From a virus: DNA of 38,834 nucleotides. Shown here in pieces: positions 7,888-14,649 of this stretch; position 1 is the stretch's first letter, and every line of letters begins with the position of its first letter. The position numbers and the translations under genes are program-made. Location of the stretch: the IMG/VR virus record IMGVR_UViG_3300044705_000037, positions 1-38,834 of that record. One strand, given 5' to 3'. The notes below the pieces were generated by a model. The model ran no database searches, was not told where the DNA came from, and saw only the letters and a list, made by a program, of their open reading frames with translations.

Positions 7888-8021
7888 CGTTCTGAGTGTC
7901 GATAGAACGCAGGGGCCACCGAAGCCGCCGACTTCTCAGTCGGATCACACCCCTGCGTTCTGGCCACCTTCAGAAGCCGATGGACGGAAGCGAACAGCAA
8001 AGCGATAGCGAGGATGATCAA
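7884..8021 (-). CDS. Small membrane protein, TTG start
   Basis: The 45-residue product has an N-terminal hydrophobic helix (IILAIALLFASVHRLLKVA) and a polar tail ending YRHSER. The TTG overlaps the upstream stop (TTGA) and the stop overlaps the next ATG (ATGA), so it fills an otherwise empty gap exactly. A membrane peptide of unknown role. Confidence 0.65.
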   Translation of the reverse strand: MIILAIALLFASVHRLLKVARTQGCDPTEKSAASVAPAFYRHSER

Positions 8022-8389
8022 CGAGACAACTCCATCTCGCTACGCACTAGGAAAGCCAACCCGTTCCAGGCCCGCAGCTCCTCGCGGAGACTCCTGATTC
8101 TCTCCAAGGCTGCCTCTCTTTCCGAATTGGCCAGGTGGCTCTCAAACCGCTGATCGGCAGTCATAGCCTGGGCGGTCATCTTGCGGGCCTCCTGGGTGCC
8201 TTCCTGGGTCTGTAGAAAGGCTTTGGCTTGGGCCACCCTGTAGTCCCGGTCCAGCTTGGCTGCCTTGTGGGTCTTCTCCGTCAGTTCCGAATGGGCCTGG
8301 GTCAAGGCTTGTAAGCACCCCGTCATCCCCGATTGGATTTCCAGCGGCGAGAAGAGCTGCGTTGCGACGGAGCCGATTGACGAAGCCAA
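8018..8389 (-). CDS. Hypothetical helical protein
   Basis: The protein has 123 residues from TTG 8389, which has AGGAG eight bases upstream. From about residue 22 it is a long charged helical protein (KAAKLDRDYRVAQAKAFLQ, NSEREAALERIRSLREELR). An internal ATG at residue 22 is an alternative start. The first 20 residues compete with a more protein-like reading in another frame (see the overlapping ORF). Confidence 0.65.
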   Translation of the reverse strand: MASSIGSVATQLFSPLEIQSGMTGCLQALTQAHSELTEKTHKAAKLDRDYRVAQAKAFLQTQEGTQEARKMTAQAMTADQRFESHLANSEREAALERIRSLREELRAWNGLAFLVRSEMELSR

Positions 8390-8462
8390 CTAGGAAACTC
8401 CTGTCGATCTCTGAGGGTTTGAGTGCGCGGTCAACGGCGGCAACCCACTCAGGCTGAGGCAA
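8142..8462 (-). other. Overlapping alternative-frame ORF, part may be coding
   Basis: From TTG 8462 (GGAAGG upstream) the frame reads a convincing amphipathic segment (EWVAAVDRALKPSEIDRS, then FLVGFVNRLRRNAALLAAG). After about 8340 it turns Gly/Pro-rich like a shadow frame, while the +1 frame becomes clearly coding. Coding appears to move between frames here. This may be an overlapping gene, or one gene with a frameshift joining it to the 8018 gene. Confidence 0.3.
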
Positions 8463-8919
8463 GGTCTTCGACCTTCCAGGCCAACCATCCGCAAGAAGGA
8501 ATTTCCTGGATCCACTTCTTGGACCCGTTGTCGGTGACGAAGTGACCCTTGCCGCCGCATTTGAGCTCAGGCAGAGCGGGTTTGCCCTGATCCCCACGCT
8601 TGATGTTGGCAGCACGGTTGTCCTTGACCTTCTGACCGCACTGGGGGCAGGTCGTAGGAATGCCATTAGAGGCGCTAGAAGGGGCCTGTGGGGCGTTCTG
8701 AGACGCCATAGGCTGCGGAGTGCCCGAGAAGGTCTGATGGATGTTCTGGACGGCTTCCTGATGTGTCGGGGCCATGACCCACTCAACGAACATCCCTGCC
8801 AGTTCGGTGACCTCTGAGTAGACGTTTCCCATGTCGAAGGTCGGAGGCATGCGGGAGGCAAGGACGGTGCCGGCGACTTTCAAGCAGGACTGGCGAATGA
8901 TCTGAAGTTCGGTGCTCAC
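8449..8919 (-). CDS. Hypothetical protein with C-terminal zinc ribbon
   Basis: The protein has 156 residues from GTG 8919 (GTGA overlap). Residues 1-65 are helical (LKVAGTVLASRM, VTELAGMFVEWVM). A Ser/Pro/Gln linker leads to CPQCGQKVKDN near residue 91 and ELKCGGKGHFVTDNGSKKW, a zinc-ribbon-like element. Phage proteins with this layout are often near single-strand-binding or recombination genes, but I cannot assign a function. Confidence 0.68.
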   Translation of the reverse strand: MSTELQIIRQSCLKVAGTVLASRMPPTFDMGNVYSEVTELAGMFVEWVMAPTHQEAVQNIHQTFSGTPQPMASQNAPQAPSSASNGIPTTCPQCGQKVKDNRAANIKRGDQGKPALPELKCGGKGHFVTDNGSKKWIQEIPSCGWLAWKVEDLASA

Positions 8920-9584
8920 TTGACCAGCTCCCGCCAGTCGGCACCGTAGACCTCAACGATGGGAAGCATGAGGAGATCTTTCTGCTCCTGAGAGAAGCGA
9001 GGACCGACAGGGGCGAGCGCAGCCCAGGCAGCAACCCCGGCAGCAGCCCTGGCAGCATCCCCGGCAGCATCCCAGGCAGCATCCCAGGCAGCAGCCCTGG
9101 CAGCATCCCCGGCAGCATCCCAGGCAGCATCCCAGGCAGCATCCCTGGCAGCATCCCCGGCAGCATCCCCGGCAGCAGCCCTGGCAGCAACCCAGGCAGC
9201 AGCCCTGGCAGCATCCCAGGCAGCAGCCAGGTGTGCTAGCTGCGTGGCATTTGACCGAGCGAATAACCGAACGAGGTCGGCCCACTCCTTCCAGTTGGGG
9301 CCGAAGGTCTTCTCGAAGTCATCGTCTGTCAGGTCAAGGCCTTTGAGGAGGAACAAGACTTCATCCCGATCCCGTCCCGGAGCGTCGTTCCATTCGGTTC
9401 CGTAGCCATTGGCGTGGAGCCAAGCGGAAACGATGTAACCGTCACCCTTCTGCGGGCTGCACATCCGAACTGCCTGGTGCAGGCAGACCGATCCGTCCTC
9501 TCCCGTCCAGGAACCGGAGACCCAGCCCTTTTTGAGGATCTGATCGGCTGCCTGCCAGGGAACTTGCGCTAGTTCGTTGGCCAC
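8916..9584 (-). CDS. Ala-rich DAAW/DAAG/DAAR tetrad-repeat protein
   Basis: The protein has 222 residues from GTG 9584 (GGGAGA upstream). Residues 1-115 are an ordinary globular-looking domain with Trp and Cys (WVSGSWTGEDGSVCLHQAV). Residues about 119-189 are some 17 tetrads of the form [D/A/V]-A-A-[W/G/R], then a 30-residue C-terminal cap. The tetrads would place Trp, Gly and Arg along a helix at four-residue spacing. Ala-rich repeats of this kind occur in other phage proteins of unknown function. Its first bases overlap the previous small gene. Confidence 0.72.
   Translation of the reverse strand: MANELAQVPWQAADQILKKGWVSGSWTGEDGSVCLHQAVRMCSPQKGDGYIVSAWLHANGYGTEWNDAPGRDRDEVLFLLKGLDLTDDDFEKTFGPNWKEWADLVRLFARSNATQLAHLAAAWDAARAAAWVAARAAAGDAAGDAARDAAWDAAWDAAGDAARAAAWDAAWDAAGDAARAAAGVAAWAALAPVGPRFSQEQKDLLMLPIVEVYGADWRELVK
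9018..9230 (-). repeat. Imperfect 12-bp tandem repeats inside the DAAW gene
   Basis: On the plus strand the unit is GGCAGCATCCCM or GGCAGCAGCCCT, repeated about 17 times and encoding the tetrads. Unit variants are shuffled and not in blocks, consistent with slippage and unequal exchange. Antisense Pro/Leu/Gly-rich frames across it are shadows. Confidence 0.9.
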
Positions 9585-9727
9585 GTCTTCTCCCGGTCTC
9601 GGCGTTTCTCACAGATGTTGCATCGGCATGGTCTTCCCAGGGGATCCAACCCCAGGACAACCCCGTCACGTTGGTGAATGGCTTGCTGAATGGCGTACTC
9701 AGCCGCGAGTTCTTGGTCTCTACTCAT
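9569..9727 (-). CDS. Small Cys-rich protein
   Basis: The 52-residue product (MSRDQELAAEYAIQQ at the start) has a Cys cluster CRCNICEKRR near residue 34, which could bind zinc, and a charged tail. ATG 9727 overlaps the stop of the HTH gene. The 3' end overlaps the start of the DAAW gene by 16 bases. Function unknown. Confidence 0.65.
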   Translation of the reverse strand: MSRDQELAAEYAIQQAIHQRDGVVLGLDPLGRPCRCNICEKRRDREKTWPTN

Positions 9728-9887
9728 CGGCCATCAGGACGTTGATAGCGCCCTTGTCGAGCAGAGACTTCCAAAGCTGCTGACCACGCTGGCGGGAAAC
9801 GCCGAGAAGCTTGGAGGCTTCAGAGCTCCGCATCCCGCGTGCCAACAGCTTGAGGAACTTGTCTTCCTGCTCGGTGAGTTCGGACAC
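9720..9887 (-). CDS. Small helix-turn-helix protein
   Basis: The 55-residue product from GTG 9887 reads as a single HTH: LTEQEDKFLKLLARGM, then SSEASKLLGVSRQRGQQLWK and a short tail ending ADE. The pattern resembles the HTH of sigma-like and LuxR-like proteins. It probably binds DNA in early regulation. No dimerisation or sensor domain is present. Confidence 0.7.
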   Translation of the reverse strand: MSELTEQEDKFLKLLARGMRSSEASKLLGVSRQRGQQLWKSLLDKGAINVLMADE

Positions 9888-9927
9888 GCGGGAAGCTTAG
9901 AAGCAGCCAGTGACAGAAGTCAAGAAC

Positions 9928-10089
9928 CTAGGCGGCGTCTACGTCGTGTGTGGCGACCTCAGGACCGCCTACGGCGGCAGACGGCTCGCCGTCCTCAAGG
10001 GCTTCGGCAAGCAACCGAATCGTCTTCCGTAACAGCTCAAGCGAGCCCTGGGAGTAGTCCTCCGGGTTGAACAGGGTCAGTTGCTGCAT
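9928..10089 (-). CDS. Small hypothetical protein, first gene behind a leaderless promoter
   Basis: The 53-residue product begins MQQLTLFNPEDYSQGS, then has a helix (LELLRKTIRLLAEALEDGE) and a flexible Ala/Val tail. ATG 10089 has no Shine-Dalgarno but stands six bases after a -10 element. Function unknown. Confidence 0.65.
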   Translation of the reverse strand: MQQLTLFNPEDYSQGSLELLRKTIRLLAEALEDGEPSAAVGGPEVATHDVDAA

Positions 10090-10095
10090 GAGTCA

Positions 10096-10123
10096 ACCGT
10101 ATCCCTGTTACCTGAAATGTAAA
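10096..10123 (-). promoter_or_regulatory. Putative early promoter, leaderless
   Basis: On the minus strand: -35 TTTACA (10123-10118), 16-bp spacer, -10 TACGGT (10101-10096), then six bases to ATG 10089. It probably drives the long minus-strand operon down to 6404. Confidence 0.5.
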
Positions 10124-10126
10124 CCC

Positions 10127-10279
10127 CTACGCCAAGGCGAGAACCAGGCCGGCGATACAGGCCAGCAGCAGACCCACGACGGTGACGATGGTCGGGGCTT
10201 GCTTGAAGACCAGATCCACCAAGGCAAGGACTCCGCCTACGGCGAATAGGACGGCTGCTGCGTTGTGTAGGACGGTCAT
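10127..10279 (-). CDS. Small membrane protein with two helices
   Basis: The 50-residue product from ATG 10279 has two hydrophobic segments (LHNAAAVLFAVGGVLALVDL and APTIVTVVGLLLACIAGLVL) separated by VFKQ. There is no ribosome site; TAATAG stands seven bases before ATG, so it may also be leaderless. It could be a superinfection or membrane-modifying early protein, but nothing specific is recognised. Confidence 0.6.
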   Translation of the reverse strand: MTVLHNAAAVLFAVGGVLALVDLVFKQAPTIVTVVGLLLACIAGLVLALA

Positions 10280-10344
10280 GAAGGTTCTATTACCCGTTTT
10301 CGGGCAGCCCTCTCCGAAGGGGGAACCTGAAGAGAGGGCTCTGC

Positions 10345-10373
10345 TTGCCAATCACATGGCTGTGATTTATGCT
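10345..10373 (+). promoter_or_regulatory. Promoter with internal palindromic operator for the MerR-like gene
   Basis: The -35 TTGCCA (10345-10350) and -10 TATGCT (10368-10373) are 17 bp apart. The spacer is almost wholly a perfect inverted repeat AATCACA-TGGC-TGTGATT (10350-10367). The GTG start is eight bases after the -10, so the message is leaderless or nearly so. An operator between -35 and -10 is the classic position for MerR-type regulation, so autoregulation by the gene product is likely. Confidence 0.65.
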
Positions 10374-10381
10374 CGCAGTGC

Positions 10382-10657
10382 GTGAAACACAGTGATGTAA
10401 CACACACCGATCTACCTGCGGAAAGACTCTACCGCTCGATGGAGGTCTGTCGCAAGACTGGTATTACCTACCGTCAGCTCGACTACTGGACGCGCATAGG
10501 ACGTATCAAGGCCGCCAAGATCATGCAGGGCGGCAAGACGGTTGAGCGGGTCCACAGCGGCACGCAGCGGTACTACTCCTACGAAACCATCCAGGAGATC
10601 CGCAACATCCTTCAGCGGGTGGACGAGTGCCCGACGTGTCACAGGCGGTTTGCATGA
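10382..10657 (+). CDS. MerR-like HTH regulator with C-terminal CxxC
   Basis: The protein has 91 residues. Residues 15-45 match a MerR-type winged HTH (RSMEVCRKTGITYRQLDYW, then TRIGRIKAA), followed by the wing (HSGTQRYYSYETIQEIRNIL) and a terminal CPTCHRRF. It lacks the long dimerisation helix of full MerR proteins, like many phage excisionase or regulator proteins. GTG 10382 is chosen from the promoter position. It probably controls the divergent early promoters. The next gene overlaps its stop by ATGA. Confidence 0.75.
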   Translation: MKHSDVTHTDLPAERLYRSMEVCRKTGITYRQLDYWTRIGRIKAAKIMQGGKTVERVHSGTQRYYSYETIQEIRNILQRVDECPTCHRRFA

Positions 10658-10860
10658 CCACAGGTAGTCCACAGGTTGTGGATCTAGCGATCCCCAAGCA
10701 CGGCGGTCTAGCGTGCCTTGTGTCGGATGTTCGGGAGCGTCAGGCCGAGGACACCCGTCCCCGCTTCCAAACCTGGCGCTCTCAAACGCCCGATAGCAAG
10801 ACGAGCAGGTCACAGACCCTCCGTAATTCCCCCAGGTACAGCGAACCCACTAGCCGCTGA
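10654..10860 (+). CDS. Small hypothetical protein
   Basis: The 68-residue product begins MTTGSPQVVDLAIPKHGG and ends in a Ser/Thr/Arg-rich tail of low complexity. Its ATG overlaps the regulator stop. Support is limited to the overlap and an open frame. Confidence 0.4.
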   Translation: MTTGSPQVVDLAIPKHGGLACLVSDVRERQAEDTRPRFQTWRSQTPDSKTSRSQTLRNSPRYSEPTSR

Positions 10861-10875
10861 GATCGGGAGGTCAAT

Positions 10876-10974
10876 ATGCAAACCAACCCCTCTAGGGGTG
10901 TCCTTTGCCTCAAACGCGGGCAGCGCTCCAGGGCAAACCCTTCCGCCCTCCTGCAATCCGAGCAGGGGAAATGA
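10876..10974 (+). CDS. Very small basic protein
   Basis: The 32-residue product (MQTNPSRGVLCLKRGQRSR at the start) has GGGAGG five bases before its ATG and overlaps the next gene by ATGA. Its coding sequence contains a 6-bp inverted repeat, ACCCCT-CT-AGGGGT. Function unknown. Confidence 0.5.
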   Translation: MQTNPSRGVLCLKRGQRSRANPSALLQSEQGK

Positions 10975-11138
10975 ACAAGAGATACCGGAAGGTGACCAAG
11001 GGCCGGCGTCCTTCGGACCCCAAGGCGTATTGGCGAGCTGTCAAGGAGTGCAGAGCTAACGAAGCCCGCTCAGGGCCCGTCACAAGCCGTCAGATGACCC
11101 CTGAAGAGCGCAAGAGGTACGGTCTCCCACTTCGCTGA
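10971..11138 (+). CDS. Small basic protein
   Basis: The 55-residue product is Lys/Arg-rich throughout (MNKRYRKVTKGRRPSDPK) and ends MTPEERKRYGLPLR. GCAGGGG precedes the ATG. It could bind nucleic acid. It closes the regulator unit; the opposing terminator follows. Confidence 0.6.
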   Translation: MNKRYRKVTKGRRPSDPKAYWRAVKECRANEARSGPVTSRQMTPEERKRYGLPLR

Positions 11139-11167
11139 GAAGTTCGAAGTAGATCCTTCCTAGACAG

Positions 11168-11190
11168 CAAGAAACGCCCCGAAGGGCGCT
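11168..11190 (-). terminator. Rho-independent terminator on the minus strand
   Basis: Read on the minus strand: CGCCC-TTCG-GGGCG, a stable UUCG-loop hairpin, followed by TTTCTTGC. It lies about 20 bases after the stop of the minus-strand zinc-ribbon frame at 11212, which supports that frame as a transcribed gene. On the plus strand no U-run follows. Confidence 0.65.
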
Positions 11191-11211
11191 CCCTGCTCCT
11201 TGAGAGGAGGT

Positions 11212-11391
11212 CTAGCGTAGCCGACCTATCGCGTTGCTGTCGAGAAGTTCCTGTGCTGTTGCTAGTGGGCTCATGGGGTTGCTCTCCTTGGCGGATAAGA
11301 GGTTTGAGATCTCAACGGTGTGACGTTCGCAGACTGGGCACGTAAGACCGGGCTCCTCGGGCCATCCAACCCCCTCACGTAGCTGCGCCGT
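11212..11391 (-). CDS. Small zinc-ribbon protein without a standard start codon
   Basis: The frame reads REGVGWPEEPGLTCPVCERH, then TVEISNLLSAKESN and a helix ATAQELLDSNAIGRLR to TAG at 11212, where the terminator follows. CPVC suggests half a zinc site. No ATG, GTG or TTG is in frame before the Cys pair. The boundary given uses an ACG (MAQLREGVGW-like N-terminus). An internal ATG at 11274 with AAGGAG would give only 20 residues. A one-base loss in the G5 run at about 11376 is another explanation. Confidence 0.45.
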   Translation of the reverse strand, partial: TAQLREGVGWPEEPGLTCPVCERHTVEISNLLSAKESNPMSPLATAQELLDSNAIGRLR

Positions 11392-11393
11392 GG

Positions 11394-11447
11394 GAGCAAG
11401 GGCGCTAGCCCTAGGCTCTTGCGGAAATCGAAGAAACGAAACAGACT
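11394..11447 (+). promoter_or_regulatory. Palindrome and putative promoter of the late operon
   Basis: An imperfect palindrome GAGC-a-AGGGC-gcta-GCCCT-ag-GCTC spans 11394-11418. It abuts TTGCGG (11419-11424), a 17-bp spacer and CAGACT (11442-11447), six bases before ATG 11454, which lacks a ribosome site. The -10 is weak, as expected for an activator-dependent late promoter. Confidence 0.4.
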
Positions 11448-11453
11448 GAGAAC

Positions 11454-11717
11454 ATGATCTGGTTGGCCATAGCAGCAGGAGTCGGAGCAGGGGTACTTCT
11501 GGGATTTCTGGTAACCATCTACCTCGTTGAGAAGTTGCTTCCCCAGATAGTGAGTCACCTCACATTTTCCCTGGTCAACCCCGGTAACGAGGAAATCGTA
11601 GCCCAGCCGGAGAATCAGGCAAACCTCTCAGATCTCCTCAAGGACCTCAGCAGCCAACTGGAACCTGAGCCACTGCCCAAAGACCTGGATTGGATGGAAG
11701 ATGTCTCGCCCAGCTAA
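11454..11717 (+). CDS. Membrane-anchored hypothetical protein
   Basis: The protein has 87 residues. One N-terminal transmembrane helix (LAIAAGVGAGVLLGFLVTIY) is followed by an acidic, Pro-rich soluble region. It is the first gene of the late operon and overlaps the next gene by 17 bases. Function unknown. Confidence 0.65.
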   Translation: MIWLAIAAGVGAGVLLGFLVTIYLVEKLLPQIVSHLTFSLVNPGNEEIVAQPENQANLSDLLKDLSSQLEPEPLPKDLDWMEDVSPS

Positions 11718-11940
11718 CCCTCAGTACACAGAGAACGAACTACGGCAGCGAGCAATCAACTGGGCCTTCGTCCAGCTGGGCAAGAGAGACTCCAGCCTTC
11801 CGGAGGGGTTCAATACCAAGTTCGAGATTGTAAAGCTCATCTTGCGATCCGGAGTGGGAAGTGTCAGCCGTAAGGAAGAAGAGCAAGCACAAGTTGACAC
11901 CGCCCTGGACCGGCTGCACCGGATGAAGCAGGCGTCTTGA
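11701..11940 (+). CDS. Small helical protein, possible small terminase
   Basis: The protein has 79 residues and is largely helical (ENELRQRAINWAFVQLGKR, EEEQAQVDTALDRLHRMK). Its place two genes before TerL is where a small terminase subunit is often found, but no HTH is evident and the length is short. The methyltransferase start overlaps its stop (TTGA). Confidence 0.55.
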   Translation: MSRPANPQYTENELRQRAINWAFVQLGKRDSSLPEGFNTKFEIVKLILRSGVGSVSRKEEEQAQVDTALDRLHRMKQAS

Positions 11941-12590
11941 GACCGCGGTTACTGGATCTGTTCTGTGGTGCCGGCGGTGCGGCAATGGGCTACCACAGGG
12001 CGGGGTTTGATGTGGTGGGCGTGGACATCAAGCCGCAGCCGAACTATCCGTTTGAGTTCGTGCAGGCGGATGCTCTTGAGTACTGCGACCCTCAGCACGT
12101 CCACATGATGTACGACGCCATTCACGCCTCTCCTCCGTGTCAGGCGTACACGACGATTGGAAAGTGGGTCGGCAAGAAAACCCACAATCTCCGCGATCAC
12201 CCCGATCTCTACGGCCCAACTCGAGAGATGCTGCACGCATCTGGACTGCCCTGGGTCATCGAAAACGTCATCGGTGCCCCGTACACCCACGGTGTGACTT
12301 TATGCGGGTCGATGTTCGATCTGCCCATGCGCCGGCACCGCAACTTTGAAACGAGCTTCCTCATCTTCCAGCCGTCTCATCGCCACAACGGGCAGAAGAT
12401 ATACGCCTTCTACGGCCACGGCGGTAGGAAGGTTCTAGGGGGTCAGGAGCGTCCTCCTTCGCGTGAGGGTCCGGCACTCTTTGGAATGCCTTGGGCGAAG
12501 TGGGACGAGATCGTCCAGGCCATCCCCCCCGCCTACACCCAGTTCATCGGTGAGCAGTTGCTGGCACACCTCGGGGTCAGGGCGTCTTGA
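11937..12590 (+). CDS. DNA (cytosine-5) methyltransferase, short phage type
   Basis: The protein has 217 residues. Motif I LLDLFCGAGGAAMG (5-18), motif IV SPPCQ with catalytic Cys (65-69) and motif VI IENV (108-111) are intact, and the end keeps the AIPPAYTQFIGE region of motifs IX-X. The target-recognition region is very short compared with usual enzymes of over 300 residues. It probably methylates phage DNA against host restriction. No cognate nuclease is next to it. TTG starts are coupled on both sides. Confidence 0.88.
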   Translation: MRPRLLDLFCGAGGAAMGYHRAGFDVVGVDIKPQPNYPFEFVQADALEYCDPQHVHMMYDAIHASPPCQAYTTIGKWVGKKTHNLRDHPDLYGPTREMLHASGLPWVIENVIGAPYTHGVTLCGSMFDLPMRRHRNFETSFLIFQPSHRHNGQKIYAFYGHGGRKVLGGQERPPSREGPALFGMPWAKWDEIVQAIPPAYTQFIGEQLLAHLGVRAS

Positions 12591-14281
12591 GTGAAGTCCT
12601 TGAGTCGGATCTCTCCTGGCTTATCGGGACCCTCAAGATTCGCAACAAGGACCAAGCCACCGTCCCGCTGAGCCTCAACTGGTGCCAGAAGCTCCTCATT
12701 GCCGAAGTTGAGAAGGCCCAGTCCGAGCAGAGGCCTTGCAGGTTAATTGTTCTTAAAGCCCGTCAGGTTGGAATCTCCACTCTGTCCGAAGCGTTGTTGT
12801 TCACCAAGGCGGTAACTCAACCCAACTCCAACTGCGTGGTCGTGGCCCACGACTCTTCTTCCTCCGAGACCCTGTTCAACATGACCCGCTTCTACTACGA
12901 GACCTGGAACCTTCGGAAGTACTTTCCCCATAAGTACGCCACTAGAAGGCAGCTGACGATCAGACACCCGGACAACGAGTACTCCAACATCTGGGTCATG
13001 ACCGCCGAGCACACCCAGGCCGGCAGAGGAAGAACGATCCACGCCGCCCACTATTCCGAGGTCGGATTCTGGTCGGACCCAACCGAAGCCATGCTGGCGT
13101 TCAACCAGGCCATGCCCAACCGTCCTGGGACTCTGGCCATCATCGAGTCCACGGCCAACGGAAGAGGCAACTGGTTTCACAACGCCTGGGAGATGGCCGA
13201 AGCCGGGGAGACCGACTACGTGCCGTTGTTCTTCACCTGGTTCATGCACCATGAGTACATCCCGTGCTTCGGATGGGGGTGTGTGGATGGTTCGTGTCCG
13301 ACGTGCGTCGATGCTTCACGAATTGCCCCTGAGAACGACGATGAGAAAGACCTGGTACGGATGGGCTGTGACCTACCTCATCTCGCCTGGAGACGGTGGG
13401 CTATTCCCAACCTGTGTAACGGATCACTGGATCAGTTTCATCAGGAGTACCCGTCTACGGCGGAGGAGGCCTTCATTCTCTCTGGGCTTCCTGCTTTCCC
13501 CGAAGCACAGCTCATGGAGGTCTTCGAGCCGCTGTCCTACCGAAGAGTCCGCCTAGAGATCGACAAGGCTCATCTCGGCAAGGTCAAGCCCGTGTACTCG
13601 ACCACCGGGCCTCTTCGCGTCTACAAGGAACCCTCCGCCGACGAGAGGTGGGGGCAGTACTTCATCGGTGCCGATCCCTCCTGGGGAGTGGCAGACGGGG
13701 ACTGGGCAGCGGTTCAAGTGATCAACCGCCACAACCACGAGCAGGTCGCCGTGTGGCACGGCAAGGTCAACCCCATCCAGTTCGCCGATGAGCTGGCGAA
13801 ATTGGGAGCCTGGTACAACAACGCCGTCATCGCCGTGGAAGTCGATGGTCCGGGCTACGGAACCGTGGACCGACTTTCCGAGATCTACCCCAACGTCTGG
13901 ATGCACCGCCTGGCCGACCGCTTTCCGGGCAAGAAGAACTCCAAGATCGCTCTTGGTTTTTCGGCTTCCTGGAAGAGAAAGCAGTGGGCCATCGAAAAGC
14001 TCGGTGAGCTGATCGAACGGGGCGGAATGATCCTGCACGACCGCCAGACCCTTGCCGAGCTTCGGGATTATGCCTTCCTCGGAGGAAGAGGCTTCGGTGA
14101 GGTATTCGGGCCCTCAGGAGACGGCCACGACGACCTGGTGATGTCACTGGCCATCTGTCTACTGTGTGAGTCCTCAGAACCGCCCCTGGAGGCCTACAAC
14201 GCCCCTGTGGAGCGTCCTGACGGCTTGATCTTCGGGGAGCGGACAGAGTTGGCCGATTGGGTGGCGGAGCAGATCGGATGA
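12587..14281 (+). CDS. terL: Terminase large subunit
   Basis: The protein has 564 residues from TTG. The ATPase half has the Walker A variant KARQVGIST (57-65), acidic Walker B region HYSEVGFW (155-162) and coupling segment IIESTANG. The nuclease half has FIGADPSWGVADGDWAA (about 357-372), VEVDGPG (about 416) and GDGHDDLVMS (about 511), giving the RNase H-like acidic triad. It cuts and pumps DNA into the prohead through the portal encoded just downstream. It overlaps the HNH gene by ATGA. Confidence 0.92.
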   Translation: MSEVLESDLSWLIGTLKIRNKDQATVPLSLNWCQKLLIAEVEKAQSEQRPCRLIVLKARQVGISTLSEALLFTKAVTQPNSNCVVVAHDSSSSETLFNMTRFYYETWNLRKYFPHKYATRRQLTIRHPDNEYSNIWVMTAEHTQAGRGRTIHAAHYSEVGFWSDPTEAMLAFNQAMPNRPGTLAIIESTANGRGNWFHNAWEMAEAGETDYVPLFFTWFMHHEYIPCFGWGCVDGSCPTCVDASRIAPENDDEKDLVRMGCDLPHLAWRRWAIPNLCNGSLDQFHQEYPSTAEEAFILSGLPAFPEAQLMEVFEPLSYRRVRLEIDKAHLGKVKPVYSTTGPLRVYKEPSADERWGQYFIGADPSWGVADGDWAAVQVINRHNHEQVAVWHGKVNPIQFADELAKLGAWYNNAVIAVEVDGPGYGTVDRLSEIYPNVWMHRLADRFPGKKNSKIALGFSASWKRKQWAIEKLGELIERGGMILHDRQTLAELRDYAFLGGRGFGEVFGPSGDGHDDLVMSLAICLLCESSEPPLEAYNAPVERPDGLIFGERTELADWVAEQIG

Positions 14282-14649
14282 ACCTCGAAGACAAGGTTGA
14301 CCGAAGACCCAACGGCTGCTGGATCTACAAGGGCAGGGTCGATCCGGTCTGGGGATATGCCGTCTCAAACGGCAAAGCCTTTCATCGCGTGGTCTATGAA
14401 GAGCTTGTAGGCCCGATTCCCGAAGGCATGGATCTGGACCATAAGTGCCTCAATCCCGCGTGCTGCAATCCGGAACACCTGACTCCCCTGACCAAGACCC
14501 AGCATCGCTGGTTGACTCACAGAAGGCAGTTCGGTCAGATGCCCCGCTCCTCCCTTCGCGTGGCTCGAAGGCTTCACGACCGGGTAGCCAAGACCACCTA
14601 CCCCGACATGCGTAACGAGCGGCAGGTACGCAAGCGCAAACCCAACTAG
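14278..14649 (+). CDS. HNH endonuclease
   Basis: The protein has 123 residues. CWIYKGRVDPVWGYA is followed by HRVVYEELVGPIPEGMDLDH, KCLNPACCNPEHL and a basic C-terminus, the standard phage HNH (zinc-bound) homing-type arrangement. Genes of this type beside terminase can be either free-standing homing endonucleases or packaging helpers. ATG 14278 overlaps the TerL stop. Confidence 0.85.
   Translation: MNLEDKVDRRPNGCWIYKGRVDPVWGYAVSNGKAFHRVVYEELVGPIPEGMDLDHKCLNPACCNPEHLTPLTKTQHRWLTHRRQFGQMPRSSLRVARRLHDRVAKTTYPDMRNERQVRKRKPN

Noticed and set aside
9018-9230. CRISPR-like or satellite array
   Set aside because: The unit is 12 bp, without spacers, and lies in frame inside a gene encoding Ala-rich tetrads.
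8783-9285. Pro/Leu/Gly- and Cys-rich frames antisense or shifted over the 12-bp repeat
   Set aside because: They are alternative readings of the same repeat and have no ribosome site or coupling.
10660-10690. DnaA-box-like or origin sequence (CCACAGGTTGTGGATC)
   Set aside because: Only partial matches to the 9-base consensus, not clustered, and within a possible small gene.
12587-14281. Prophage or integration module near terminase
   Set aside because: No integrase, excisionase pair or attachment-like repeat was seen anywhere in the window.
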